Below are positions 35,620-48,300 of a DNA stretch of 64,000 nt, piece after piece (the first letter of the stretch is position 1; every line of letters begins with the position of its first letter). The stretch lies in the NCBI GenBank assembly GCA_028641055.1, contig CM054057.1:578364610-578428609 (forward strand), given 5' to 3'. The notes under the pieces were generated by a model. It searched no databases. It worked only from the letters and a program-made list of their open reading frames with translations, and was not told the origin of the DNA. Source of the DNA: Alopecurus myosuroides. Lineage: Eukaryota; Streptophyta; Magnoliopsida; Poales; Poaceae. The position numbers and the translations under genes are program-made.

Positions 35620-38600
35620 TGTAAGGACCCCAGACCGGCAGTCTGAAACCCTACGTATGCATACGCTCACGATCCCAGAAAGATCAGTCGTGAACAACAT
35701 ACACAGTTGGCATACAGAAATACATCATCCATTACACGAATACATAAAGGTATTACACAAATGATCACATGATCAAGTCTAGCACAACTGCCAAAAGGGC
35801 AGGCACTTAACAAACACAGCGGAAGACAAATAAAACACAACGTAGTTGAGCCCAAGTCACGCCTTAACCTACAGGCTGCTGACCCGGAGACGATCCTAGT
35901 TCGCAAAGCCGTCAACTCCGTACTTCTCTTCATAGATCTCCTTGGGAGGCTCCTTCTCCAAAGCTGATAAGTAGATACCAGGGGCGAAACCATAATGAGT
36001 ACATTTGAATGTACTCAGCAAGACATCCATCATTTCACTTACCAACATGCAAATATGCTTATATGGTGGAATAGGTAGGCTATAAATAGGGTTCACTATC
36101 GATGGTGTTCATATAGGATGACACCACAGTTGCAGTCAAATTTAATCTGTACCTTCGTTGAAGAAGATACTTCAGAGGAAAATAATATAGTTTTATATCT
36201 CTTGTAGATATCACATGTACAAGAGGTTTTGTTAAACTTTTGTTTAAAAGAATATTTTCTCTTTGCAAAACTTCTTGGAATCAGTTTCCAGAATTCTTGC
36301 TTAGAGTAGAAAAGGTTTTTCTTTGCAAAGCATTTTGTTTTGGATAACATCATCTGGCTTTTCATCATCGATGATACCTCCACGGTATAAGTTTCCATTT
36401 CCTTTCCGAACTTCACAAGTTCAACACTTCCTTTCCAAAATTCCTTTTCAAAACTTCCTTTTTGAAAACATTGACACAATGCTAGCTACATGGCCATTCA
36501 ACTGTCCATATCCGAGGACGCGGCTTCTTCGAAAAAGTTATACTCTGCAGAGGTGTACACATCCACCAGATCCAGTACACCTCCCGTGAAACAACCACGG
36601 ACTGTAACAACAGTATGTAAACATCAGGTATCTGATCATAACCATCCACTATGTTCAAGCTAGAATATGCCTATCTCTCGATTGAGGTTGTTCTCCCCGG
36701 CATCAAGTCCCACCCTGCCTAGCCAGGAGCCTCAATGAATGCATCCGGAGGGAAAATTAATCCCACACTTTATATGCCTCAACATTGGGAGTTTTGACGA
36801 CATTCGGTTCGAGGGTACGACGCCCCTTATAGCAAGTGAGATAGCACACACTAATAAGAACAAACTTCAAGTTAAGCCCCGTGCCCATGTTAGGGTAGGG
36901 TGGCAGTACGGTAAAGGTTGTCCGGCGAAGACTAGGTTATGTGTCATTTTTGAAAACACCACTTTCTCAAAAATGACCACTTCCACATTCCTCCGGAGAA
37001 CAAGGATCCGCCTTTTCTCCGGGTTTTTCCGTAAAGCCTTTGTTTCGTAGAATCACAATTTTAGGGTGTCCACTTAGGGACTAATATATTTGATGGTAAT
37101 AAATACCATATGGTGGCTTATGGGCTTGGTATTACCAAGTTTAACTACTGGCATGATAGTAACCTATACAATAGTATAGTAGTAATTTCCACCTCAAAAA
37201 TAGTTTTGATAATCAAGTTTTGGTAAAACTTCAGAGGTAAAACATGCATGATATATAATGGTAAGTATTGTATCAGCAAGCAATCAGGATGGCTTGCCTG
37301 GTATCTCTTTGTGTCCCTGGTTGTTGGAGTGACTGGAACTTGAAACAGAGTTTCCCGACACTTCCTTCCTCTTCGTTTTTCTAACGTCGTAAAAAGAGAA
37401 TAAAGGACACACATTCAGAACCAAACAAGACAAACAAGTCTACAAGTAATACATACTGCAAGCAATCAAGAAGTACCACCCAAGTTCTCAATTTTTCCCT
37501 TAAGAAAAATTGGCATAAAAACTATAGTTGAAAAGTCTGCTTTTTTTCCTAGTGTTTATGTGTGGCCAATTCAATGATTTTTAGTTAAGAACACCATGGA
37601 CCAGTGGGGTAGAGCACATGTTACTAGACAGTAGGGTGTCACATAAAACACATTTTTATGTCTAAAAACTCCCCCAACAGTCTCTATGGCTAGCACATAT
37701 AATTTGCTAAAATACTCAAGTGGTGAAAAAGGCTCATGACAACAAGTCAAGCCTATTTTCCACCATGATGCAAAAGTACCAGTGGGTGTTCCACTAGCAA
37801 AAATGCTCACCAAGAGGTTAATAAGCCTCTGGTCACTTTTATAAAAGTGCTCCAAACAAACAATCTAGCATCCAAAAACTCCTACTCATACTAGTAGAAA
37901 ATTTAGGAAAAATACTAGACTAGTTTAGGCTACACTAGTTAATTTTATGCACAAGTGTGCAAGCTAGCAGAGGCAAAATACTCCTCTAACCAGTACCATA
38001 AATGCTACTGGATACCACAAAATAACATAAAAAGCATAGCCAGGAAACAAGGAAAAACTATGCTTAAAATGCTACACATGTGAGGAGATTAATTCCTAGT
38101 CATCCAAGTGTTACTCATGCTTTTATGCTACTTAAGAGGAAACCTACCAGAGGTGAAAACCCTAAGATAATAATGCCACAAGTAAATTCCATCCTCTGGT
38201 TTCCACACCAAAGATTCATATTTTTCCCTAGGGGAAAACAAGACAAAAAGCATACATGAATATCCTAGTATGCAATTTAGACTTTAAGCATTGCTATTTA
38301 AATCTATTTCAAACACAAGCACCAAGTATCTAGGGGTTCTATAACCAAAATAACAGTACCTAAATGGTACTGGTTTCATGAGAATTAATCTAGCAATAAG
38401 CCTAAAAAGCATTTAAAGATCTACTCAAAACATATATAAAAATCTAGCTATGAGCAAGATCTATGCATGGAAAAATAGTTCTAAAATTCTACCACTCAAA
38501 CCATTTGTTCTAACATGTCCATATAACTTGTAAACATCATAACCACACTGGAAAAAACATCACAAGCAAGCACACATCATTTGCACATCACAACATGAAC

Positions 38601-41600
38601 ATATAAAGCAAGATCTAGAAATAAAAATTAGACAGAAAAGTACCCAAAACTTGTTCTGCCTCTCTAATTTTTTCTGTGGCTCCAAAAAGTAAATCCTTCT
38701 AGGATGTGATAGTCTTTATCACTACCAAGCCTCTCCAACTTCCTTACTCAAAAATAATGTCCCAACTCCCCCTAAAAATCAAGGAATAGCTCACAGATGC
38801 TTTACCAAAATGGATGGCATTTCCAAATGGTAACTCACCTTGGTGTAAGCTAAAATTCTACTGGTAGGTATTAAAAAGGGCTTTCCAAAAAAGTTGAGTT
38901 TGCTCAAAAATGTTTTGTATTTTTGAAGTTCTATTCATTTCAATGTTTAGGGTACTGTCTGGCATATGATTTATAGAAAAATAATTAAAGCTCAAAACAT
39001 GGTTCTGCCAGTGGGGATGGTTGTCATTTTGTATGGCTACGAGTACAAAAATTAGCAAGGTAAAATAAAAATGTTTGCTACCTTTTCCAAGCCTAAAGCT
39101 AAGACCTAGTTAATCTGCCAGAATAATGCCATTTATGTTTTTAACAGAGAAATGCCCAAATGGGCCAAATCTGCTGTGGCCGAACTGTTGCTGGGCTGTG
39201 CTGGCCTGGACGTGGATTGAAGGGGTAAGTTACTTTGGATGGCCAGGATTAGACCAGATCGACGGCTGCTGTGCATCTTCAACCTCTAGCTATGCAAAAC
39301 ACGAGAAGAAACCCTAGAAATGTTATGGCAGTCATGGTGGCTCACCTAGGGCGGTTCTGGGCGATGTAGAGGTGCTGCAGGGGTTGAGGGAGGTTGATGA
39401 ACGCAGGGGATGCATGCAGATTTGATGGCAACGCTCCTAATGACGGTGGTGCTCGAGGACATCCTTCACGGGCCGTGGATGGCGCCAAGAACCTACAGGT
39501 CCACAAGCCAAACGACCATGTCAGGTATGTGCTCCTCGAGTAGGGCTTTCTAATGCAACAAACAAGGCATGGAACGGAGCACGGAGGTGGCGGTAATCTT
39601 CCCGGGAAGGTTCCACGGGCAACGGCGAGAGCGAGCTTCTCCTCACTTGCAGAGAGCAAGAGGAGAGCTGAGGCTTGGTGGGGTGGGGAGGAAGAGGTGG
39701 GGGAGCACAATGGTGAAAGGGCTGGGCAAGGGATTACTTGTACACACGGCAACGAGTAAAAAGGCATGGGGGCGCTCTAGGTGACGTTGGGATCGGCATG
39801 GGGGCGCCCAGGGGGCATTTCAGTGGTGACCAAGCAACAGGGGAAGTGTCCTAGAGGTTCTCCTCGTACACACACATGAGCAAGGGCACAGTAGGGCAAA
39901 GGGATGGGCAAAAGTAACAATGCAACTATTCCAACCACTACAAGTGACATCATCACTTAGTCAAATGCCACCTCAGTTTTCTCCCTCCCTATCCGACCAA
40001 AAGAATATCCAATGCCACCTTCTAGAAGCCCAATAACAATGTTTTCGAATTGGCAAAGTGTCAAGGCTTAGATCAGTACACACAAGCTAAAGCATCAAGT
40101 TTAAAAGTGTTGATCACTGTTCTGTCAGAAAAATTCAGTTAGGCAGTTTTCTGAATTTTTCTAAGTGCTGGAAAAACAGACAGAGATAGGAAAAGTTGGG
40201 GTTGTTTTCACCAAGCAAACAGACTCCAAAATGAGTGATTTAAAATGCTAAACAAAGAGCAACTATCCAAGTTTCATAACCAACCATTTGATTTGAAAAT
40301 GGAAGGGTTTCAGGCTCTGAAAACAACTGGCAAAGTACGCACTATTTCTGTTTTTACACTGCCTAATAATCTGCCTTAACAAGATGGCTCAAAAACCATC
40401 ATGTAATTGTGTGTTAATTATGTTTATAAATTTATCCAAGGATTTAGTTTTGTTGTACTCATAACATAGAGTAGTCTTGATCAAAGAAACTCCAAAATTG
40501 GATAATCCTTGTGATGGAAAACAAGGGTTGAAAACAGCTACTTGGCTGTTTTTCAGGACCAAAATTATATTGGAAAAATCTAATGAACCTTTTCCAATTA
40601 ATTTTATTTCAAAGTCAAGTTGATTTCTAACTATCAATAACACATTTTTAAGTTGATACCAAGTGTTACTTCAAGTTTTGAAAAATATTCCCTTAAGAAC
40701 CTCAGTGGAAAACATAGGAAAACAAATAGAAAACAATGTTTTCCTTAGGAGAAAAATCCTCATGTGAGTGAAAAGAAGACACCACTTAAATATCATAGAT
40801 AAAAATTACTTCACAAACATTTTCCACTTAATTGTGTTACAAAAGTCTTAAGAGGCTTGCTAAGATACTGTTATACAAGTGCTTAACAACAGGGGTTTTG
40901 GCAACTTGATCAATTCAAAAACTTGTGCCCTTTTGGTTTTCATCCTTATTTATGATATAGATAATGTGGTATTTATTTCATGGCATTTTGAAAAAGTTTG
41001 TAGAACAAACTTGTTCAAAATCTCAAATGTTGTTGTGGAGAAAAATCAAGTTTTCAGGGCTTTAATGGATTCAATTTTTGGTCTCCTCTTGTGTGTGTTC
41101 CTTATTTGATATAAGGAAGCAATGGTATGAATTTCAAATCATTTTAAGAAAGTTTCCAATAGTAACTTGTTTTAGTTTTCTGTTTCTGGAAATATTGGAA
41201 TTTCTATTTAATAAAGCACTAGGCTTTTCTTTAACAATGCTTTGCCAAAATATTTATGTGACTAGAGATAGCAAGTAAATGTTCTCTCATACTATTGTTT
41301 TTAATCTTGCAAGGTTGGAAAAACATTTGATAATATTTTGGTGAAGCATTTAAGAATGCCTCTTTTTCTGATAATCTTTTTAGGGAAATTTATTAAGTGT
41401 TTCCTCTTTCTTAAATTAGGCCTTGGAATAATATTCAACAAGTATGAGTTTCATAAGATGTTTTTGGAAAACTCTTTGATCAATATTTACTTTAGAAAAT
41501 ATTGTCAAAGTCATTGGAACAATATGTTGAATATTTTTATCCTGGAACAATATGTTGAATATTTTTAGTTCACTGCTTTGCTATCCTTTTAAGTTTGCAA

Positions 41601-41723
41601 GTTTATATAATTAGTTTGTTTAGTTGTACTTAAACAACCACAAACAAACACAACTAAGGTTTATTAGTAAAGCAATTATCAAAACAACTGTGTTAACATG
41701 TATTCCAAAATTGGGATGTGACA
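35620..41723 (-). repeat. LARD 3' LTR (6.1 kb)
   Basis: Nearly identical to 45305-51374, with about 40 small indels and only one or two clear substitutions by eye. It contains no supported gene; frames such as 39553-39784 fall in GC-rich LTR sequence and break in the other copy. Confidence 0.94.
38356..38374. other. Small hairpin shared by LARD LTR and interior
   Basis: CAGTACC-TAAAT-GGTACTG is a perfect 7-bp stem. It is also found near 43496-43514 (interior) and near 48026-48044 (right LTR), each inside a longer shared stretch AATAACAGTACC. Confidence 0.6.
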
Positions 41724-41737
41724 GGTCTTCCCCCCTT
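41724..41737 (-). other. LARD polypurine tract
   Basis: In element orientation it reads AAGGGGGGAAGACC directly before the LTR start TGTCACATCC. Confidence 0.92.
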
Positions 41738-41762
41738 AAAAAGAATCTCGTCCCCGAGATTC
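41724..41762 (-). pseudogene. Relic of a pol C-terminus overlapping the LARD polypurine tract
   Basis: Read on the minus strand, the bases before the LTR translate as NLGDEILFKGGRPVT, the last codons entering the LTR. From knowledge of the family, Del/Tekay chromoviruses end their polyprotein with an N-L-G-D/E-x-I-x-F-K-G-G-type tail over the polypurine tract. A TAG lies a few codons upstream, so only about 15-18 codons remain. Confidence 0.65.
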
Positions 41763-44700
41763 ACAAGCGAGGACTAAGGGAGGGCCAACAAACACCATGT
41801 TAGTGTTGGAGTGAAGGTGCTTCCCCCCTTTGACTTTTCTTGGGAGGTGGGGTACATCCCTAAATTAGGGAATTCACTATTAAAAGAAGTACACCAGTAC
41901 TTGTTTTAGGTCCAAAACTTTTGTTTCCTAGTTTGAACAAAAATTAAGGTTAGTGCAGAACTACCTGGAAATGTACCGTCAATTATTACATGTGTTCCTA
42001 GCTATAACCCACATCTTACATAACACATATGGAGTGGTGTACCACTCTCATAATAAGGTATATAAGAAGCTAAAAATATAGCTTGTGGGTGCAAAGGTTA
42101 GGTTGCTAAGGTAAAATAAACAGACAGAATAATACCCATGGCAGTGGGCATTACTCACCACAAGCAACTATCATTTAATGTGTTCATGATTTTAGTTGGA
42201 TGTTTTAGTTTCCTAAGATACTATTAAGCACAAACATAACACAAGCATAAACTCATGCTAAGGTGAAACATTTAAATAAAATCCAATCAGCAAGCAAAAC
42301 AACACCACAGATGAATAGACTATTTATTCACTAGGTTATTGTTTATTAGAGGTTTTGGAATCCATCAATCATGAACAATTAGCAAACAACCAGTAGCTAA
42401 AAACCAATGAAGCTAATCATAAAGATACTCTAAAATACCATCTTTACACAAGATGAAACTCCTATTTCACAGGCATAAAATAAAACAGGACTGCACAAAT
42501 CACACACTAGTATGAAAAATCTACACCAGCATGCTATAAGAGATGATCATATCCTATAACCATAGAACATGAAACTAAATTCATGGCATCATAACAGAAG
42601 TAATAACTTCCTAAACATGCTATATCAACACATATACTCATAAAGTAAAAAGAGGGTAATACTAGAGCAAAAATCACCATTTTCTAGTGGTGAGACTAGT
42701 TTCACTCTAGAGAAGCAAACAACGCTATCATGATGTTTAAAATTAAACAAGCAAGTCATGGATATAAATGTACCTAATAGCAGTACATAAAACTTACTCA
42801 TGTTAGTAAGCACAAACACCAAAGTAATTCTATGTATCAATCATTAAGCATGCATAATTTCTTCTAGCAATTTCTGTTTTTCTTTAACCAATTACTAGCA
42901 AACAAGCAAGTTATAACTTACACAACCAGTAGCTATTCAATTAATGAAAAGTTATATAAACCTTTTCAAAAATCCATACACTCAATTTAAAATTATCCAC
43001 AAACAATCTACCAATCAAGAGGAATTTATTTTATTTGCGAACAATTTAAATTTTAGCACACGATAGTGAAACATTTCTTAACATGACACCCCTAAGGAAT
43101 ATTATGCTAACAAAAGTATCACATCTAAACATATTAGTATTTACTAAAAAGAGATAAACTTCACTTTCATAGGTGAGAACAAACAATTATTTTTTTCCAT
43201 GGTGGAAAATAGAAATCAATCACATAGTGAAACATGCTATTTTTACACATGTGTATGGTTGGGGATTTTTCATCCTCAAGCCAAAATACAATGGGACCAG
43301 TGGGCTATGGCCTACTAATACCAAGTAAAAATAGGTACTAAGCCTCTGATTACTCATGAAAAACTTTGCATACAAGATAAAAATATAATGCTATTTAATC
43401 TAGTGAAGCAATACTAGTGCATACTGATAGTAATGCTTACACATGCTTTACTATTAAGAGACATGCAAGCTAACATAGGTACAAGCATCAAAATAACAGT
43501 ACCTAAATGGTACTGGACTCAAAGAAACATAGCACAAAATTTACTAAGAAAGTATACACAGATCTAGCTCTCACAATACTTCCAATTAATAAACTAGAAG
43601 GTAACAATGTTAGTTCATTTTTATTCGAGTTTTCAATCATGCACACACTTTCTAGGGTAGATTTATTGTAACAAAACAATATAATAACAAGTCCTAACAA
43701 CTCCATATAAGTTAGGAAACAATATTGAATAAAACACAAATTTATTTCAATCAAGAGCACATAAAGAAACAACAACAGGAAAACTGCTGTTTTCCACATC
43801 TATCATAACCATTCCAACGTTTACTTAATTTCTAAACTCCGAATTTCATAGTACCTACAATATCTACCAAGTTTTTGGTTTCCAAAATAGATACACCTAA
43901 TATCTTATTGACTAGTAAACGAATAGGTCATCATCTTATTTTCTCGTGACTTCTCCTTTTTACCAACTCGATTAAAAGGTGTCGTAAGTCACTTAATTTC
44001 TTGGTTTAGAAAGAGTTGTCAGTAGTTTGCATGCTTTGGTTAGGTGTCAACCTAAGATTAGGCAAAGCATGTTAGTCTTGTTAGCTTTCTATTTAATAAT
44101 GTTTGTCCGACAAGATACGACTAGCGTCATCGTCGAATATTGAATTGTGCTCTTTTGATTGGCTTTCTGGGGGTTGCGCATCATGGCATGTGAAGACTCC
44201 TTTTTGCACCTTTTCCTAGAGGAGGGAGGTATATAACTTTTAAAAGGGGATCTCTTTAGTTTGGTCTTTTAAAAGGGAACATAAACAAGTGCAACATTTA
44301 GCCAACATGGTAGAAAGAGTCTTTTGCACACACACAAACATAGAGGTTTTGGTCAGTATTGGTTGGTTCATTCACGCCTTTTCTTCTTTGAGGGTTGTCG
44401 TTGTTGGAGCTTTATCTGTTGAAGTGCATCACTGGTATCAACGCTATCAGTTCGTGTGGCTTGATGGTCCTCTATTATTAGGTCCAATGGTGCTTTCATT
44501 AATGGTGGTGGTTCACGACGGGTGGCATTTCGAAGCGAAAAAATATAAGTCTAAGCAACAAATTCTTGTTTTTGAATACTATACAAACATTTTTGCTTGC
44601 AAAAATTTAACACGAGGCGATTCAAAAACAAGAGCGGGGCAAGCACAAATCTGCAAATTTTGAGCACCCCACAAACATATAGAAGCCTAGATGAACCAAA

Positions 44701-45288
44701 TTCTACACCACACAATAGCACAAAGTCCTACGGACACACATAAGCAAGCCAAAACACACAAGCAAGGCTCCATTGGAGCTACGTCGGGGAATGATCCAAA
44801 AATCCTAGAAGTGGCTGAAGAACTATATCTACTTCTGACCATCATCACTGTAGAGCTAGGCAATTATTTTGGTCTTCTCGGGACGTCGGCAAGTATAAAA
44901 GTTTTTGGATGGAACAAGATAAATAGAAGTAAAGTTTTGATAAAACTTTATGCAACCATCTGTTTTTGAAACTCCAACTATTTTCTGAACAGAAAACTTC
45001 AAAGACGAGAGATGTTTCAAAAACAGAGCGGAGCTGTTGCAAACAAGTAAGAAATAAACTCTTAACCGAGAGAGATACCAATTCTGTAAGGCCCGCCCTT
45101 CGAACCACTGTTCAAGGACGCCCTTAATATGCATTTAGAATCTTTTTGAAAAGATAACAAGGAGGGGAAAATATACTAAAAATCCCTTAGATAAAAATAA
45201 TGCACATAGTAAATGGGTTTTTACTCAAAAAATACTTTTCTTTCCTATCTGACGTCCATGCTAACTAAGGTCTCCTAAGGTCAGGATG
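41763..45288 (-). other. LARD interior, non-coding
   Basis: There is no Gag, protease, RT, integrase or chromodomain motif in any frame. The longest frame (44289-44663, plus) has no recognisable domain. Around 43255-43515 there is weak similarity to LTR positions 37680-38375, including an identical stretch at the hairpin. The interior presumably keeps packaging and dimerisation signals, which cannot be seen directly. Confidence 0.8.
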
Positions 45289-45300
45289 GCTCTGATACCA
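45289..45300 (-). other. LARD primer-binding site (tRNA-iMet)
   Basis: In element orientation it reads TGGTATCAGAGC, four bases after the LTR end. Confidence 0.92.
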
Positions 45301-45304
45301 ACTC

Positions 45305-48300
45305 TGTAAGGACCCCAGACCGGCAGTCTGAAACCCTACGTATGCATACGCTCACGATCCCAGAAAGATCAGTCGTGAACAACATACACAGTTGGCATAC
45401 AGAAATACATCATCCATTACACGAATACATAAAGGTATTACACAAATGACATGATCAAGTCTAGCACAACTGCCAAAAGGGCAGGCACTTAACAAAACAC
45501 AGCGGAAGACAAATAAAACACAACGTAGTTGAGCCCAAGTCACGCCTTAACCTACAGGCTGCTGACCCGGAGACGATCCTAGTTCGCAAAGCCGTCAACT
45601 CCGTACTTCTCTTCATAGATCTCCTTGGGAGGCTCCTTCTCCAAAGCTGATAAGTAGATACCAGGGGCGAAACCATAATGAGTACATTTGAATGTACTCA
45701 GCAAGACATCCATCATTTCACTTACCAACATGCAAATATGCTTATATGGTGGAATAGGTAGGCTATAAATAGGGTTCACTATCGATGGTGTTCATATAGG
45801 ATGACACCACAGTTGCAGTCAAATTTAATCTGTACCTTCGTTGAAGAAGATACTTCAGAGGAAAATAATATAGTTTTATATCTCTTGTAGATATCACATG
45901 TACAAGAGGTTTTGTTAAACTTTTGTTTAAAAGAATATTTTCTCTTTGCAAAACTTCTTGGAATCAGTTTCCAGAATTCTTGCTTAGAGTAGAAAAGGTT
46001 TTTCTTTGCAAAGCATTTTGTTTTGGATAACATCATCTGGCTTTTCATCATCGATGATACCTCCACGGTATAAGTTTCCATTTCCTTTCCGAACTTCACA
46101 AGTTCAACACTTCCTTTCCAAAATTCCTTTTCAAAAACTTCCTTTTTGAAAACATTGACACAATGCTAGCTACATGGCCATTCAACTGTCCATATCCGAG
46201 GACGCGGCTTCTTCGAAAAAGTTATACTCTGCAGAGGTGTACACATCCACCAGATCCAGTACACCTCCCGTGAAACAACCACGGACTGTAACAACAGTAT
46301 GTAAACATCAGGTATCTGATCATAACCATCCACTATGTTCAAGCTAGAATATGCCTATCTCTCGATTGAGGTTGTTCTCCCCGGCATCAAGTCCCACCCT
46401 GCCTAGCCAGGAGCCTCAATGAATGCATCCGGAGGGAAAATTAATCCCACACTTTATATGCCTCAACATTGGGAGTTTTGACGACATTCGGTTCGAGGGT
46501 ACGACGCCCCTTATAGCAAGTGAGATAGCACACACTAATAAGAACAAACTTCAAGTTAAGCCCCGTGCCCATGTTAGGGTAGGGTGGGTACGGTAAAGGT
46601 TGTCCGGCGAAGACTAGGTTATGTGTCATTTTTGAAAACACCACTTTCTCAAAAATGACCACTTCCACATTCCTCCGGAGAACAAGGATCCGCCTTTTCT
46701 CCGGGTTTTTCCGTAAAGCCTTTGTTTCGTAGAATCACAATTTTTAGGGTGTCCACTTAGGGACTAATATATTTGATGGTAATAAATACCATATGGTGGC
46801 TTATGGGCTTGGTATTACCAAGTTTAACTACTGGCATGATAGTAACCTATACAATAGTATAGTAGTAATTTCCACCTCAAAAATAGTTTTGATAATCAAG
46901 TTTTGGTAAACTTCAGGTAAAACATGCATGATATATAATGGTAAGTATTGTATCAGCAAGCAATCAGGATGGCTTGCCTGGTATCTCTTTGTGTCCCTGG
47001 TTGTTGGAGTGACTGGAACTTGAAACAGAGTTTCCCGACACTTCCTTCCTCTTCGTTTTTCTAACGTCGTAAAAAGAGAATAAAGGACACACATTCAGAA
47101 CCAAACAAGACAAACAAGTCTACAAGTAATACATACTGCAAGCAATCAAGAAGTACCACCCAAGTTCTCAATTTTTCCCTTAAGAAAAATTGGCATAAAA
47201 ACTATAGTTGAAAAGTCTGCTTTTTTTCCTAGTGTTTTTGTGGCCAATTCAATGATTTTTAGTTAAGAACACCATGGACCAGTGGGTAGAGCACATGTTA
47301 TAGACAGTAGGGTGTCACATAAAACACATTTTTATGTCTAAAAACTCCCCAACAGTCTCTATGGCTAGCACATATAATTTGCTAAAATACTCAAGTGGTG
47401 AAAAAGGCTCATGACAACAAGTCAAGCCTATTTTCCACCATGATGCAAAAGTACCAGTGGGTGTTCCACTAGCAAAAATGCTCACCAAGAGGTTAATAAG
47501 CCTCTGGTCACTTTTATAAAAGTGCTCCAAACAAACAATCTAGCATCCAAAAACTCCTACTCATACTAGTAGAAAATTTAGGAAAAATACTAGACTAGTT
47601 TAGGCTACACTAGTTAATTTTATGCACAAGTGTGCAAGCTAGCAGAGGCAAAATACTCCTCTAACCAGTACCATAAATGCTACTGGATACCACAAAATAA
47701 CATAAAAGCATAGCCAGGAAACAAGGAAAAACTATGCTTAAAATGCTACACATGTGAGGAGATTAATTCCTAGTCATCCAAGTGTTACTCATGCTTTTAT
47801 GCTACTTAAGAGGAAACCTACCAGAGGTGAAAACCCTAAAGATAAATAATGCCACAAGTAAATTCCATCCTGGTTTCCACACCAAAGATTCATATTTTTC
47901 CCTAGGGGAAAACAAGACAAAAGCATACATGAATATCCTAGTATGCAATTTAGACTTTAAGCATTGCTATTTAAATCTATTTCAAACACAAGCACCAAGT
48001 ATCTAGGGGTTCTATAACCAAATAACAGTACCTAAATGGTACTGGTTTCATGAGAATTAATCTAGCAATAAGCCTAAAAGCATTTAAAGATCTACTCAAA
48101 ACATAAAAAATCTAGCTATGAGCAAGATCTATGCATGGAAAAATAGTTCTAAAATTCTACCACTCAAACCATTTGTTCTAACATGTCCATATAACTTGTA
48201 AACATCATAAACCACACTGGAAAACAACATCACAAGCAAGCACACATCATTTGCACATCACAACATGAACATATAAAGCAAGATCTAGAAATAAAAATTA

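Noticed and set aside
39342..39767. Minus-strand ORF of 141 codons in the LARD LTR, Pro/Ser/Leu-rich
   Set aside because: It comes from a GC-rich LTR segment; in the other LTR the frame is altered by indels. Composition explains it.
44289..44663. Longest ORF in the LARD interior
   Set aside because: It has no recognisable domain, is on the strand opposite to the element, and is surrounded by stops in an element class that is non-coding.
45289..45300. Possible tRNA gene at the tRNA-Met-like word
   Set aside because: Only the 12-base complement of the tRNA 3' end is present, as expected for a primer site; no cloverleaf can be drawn.
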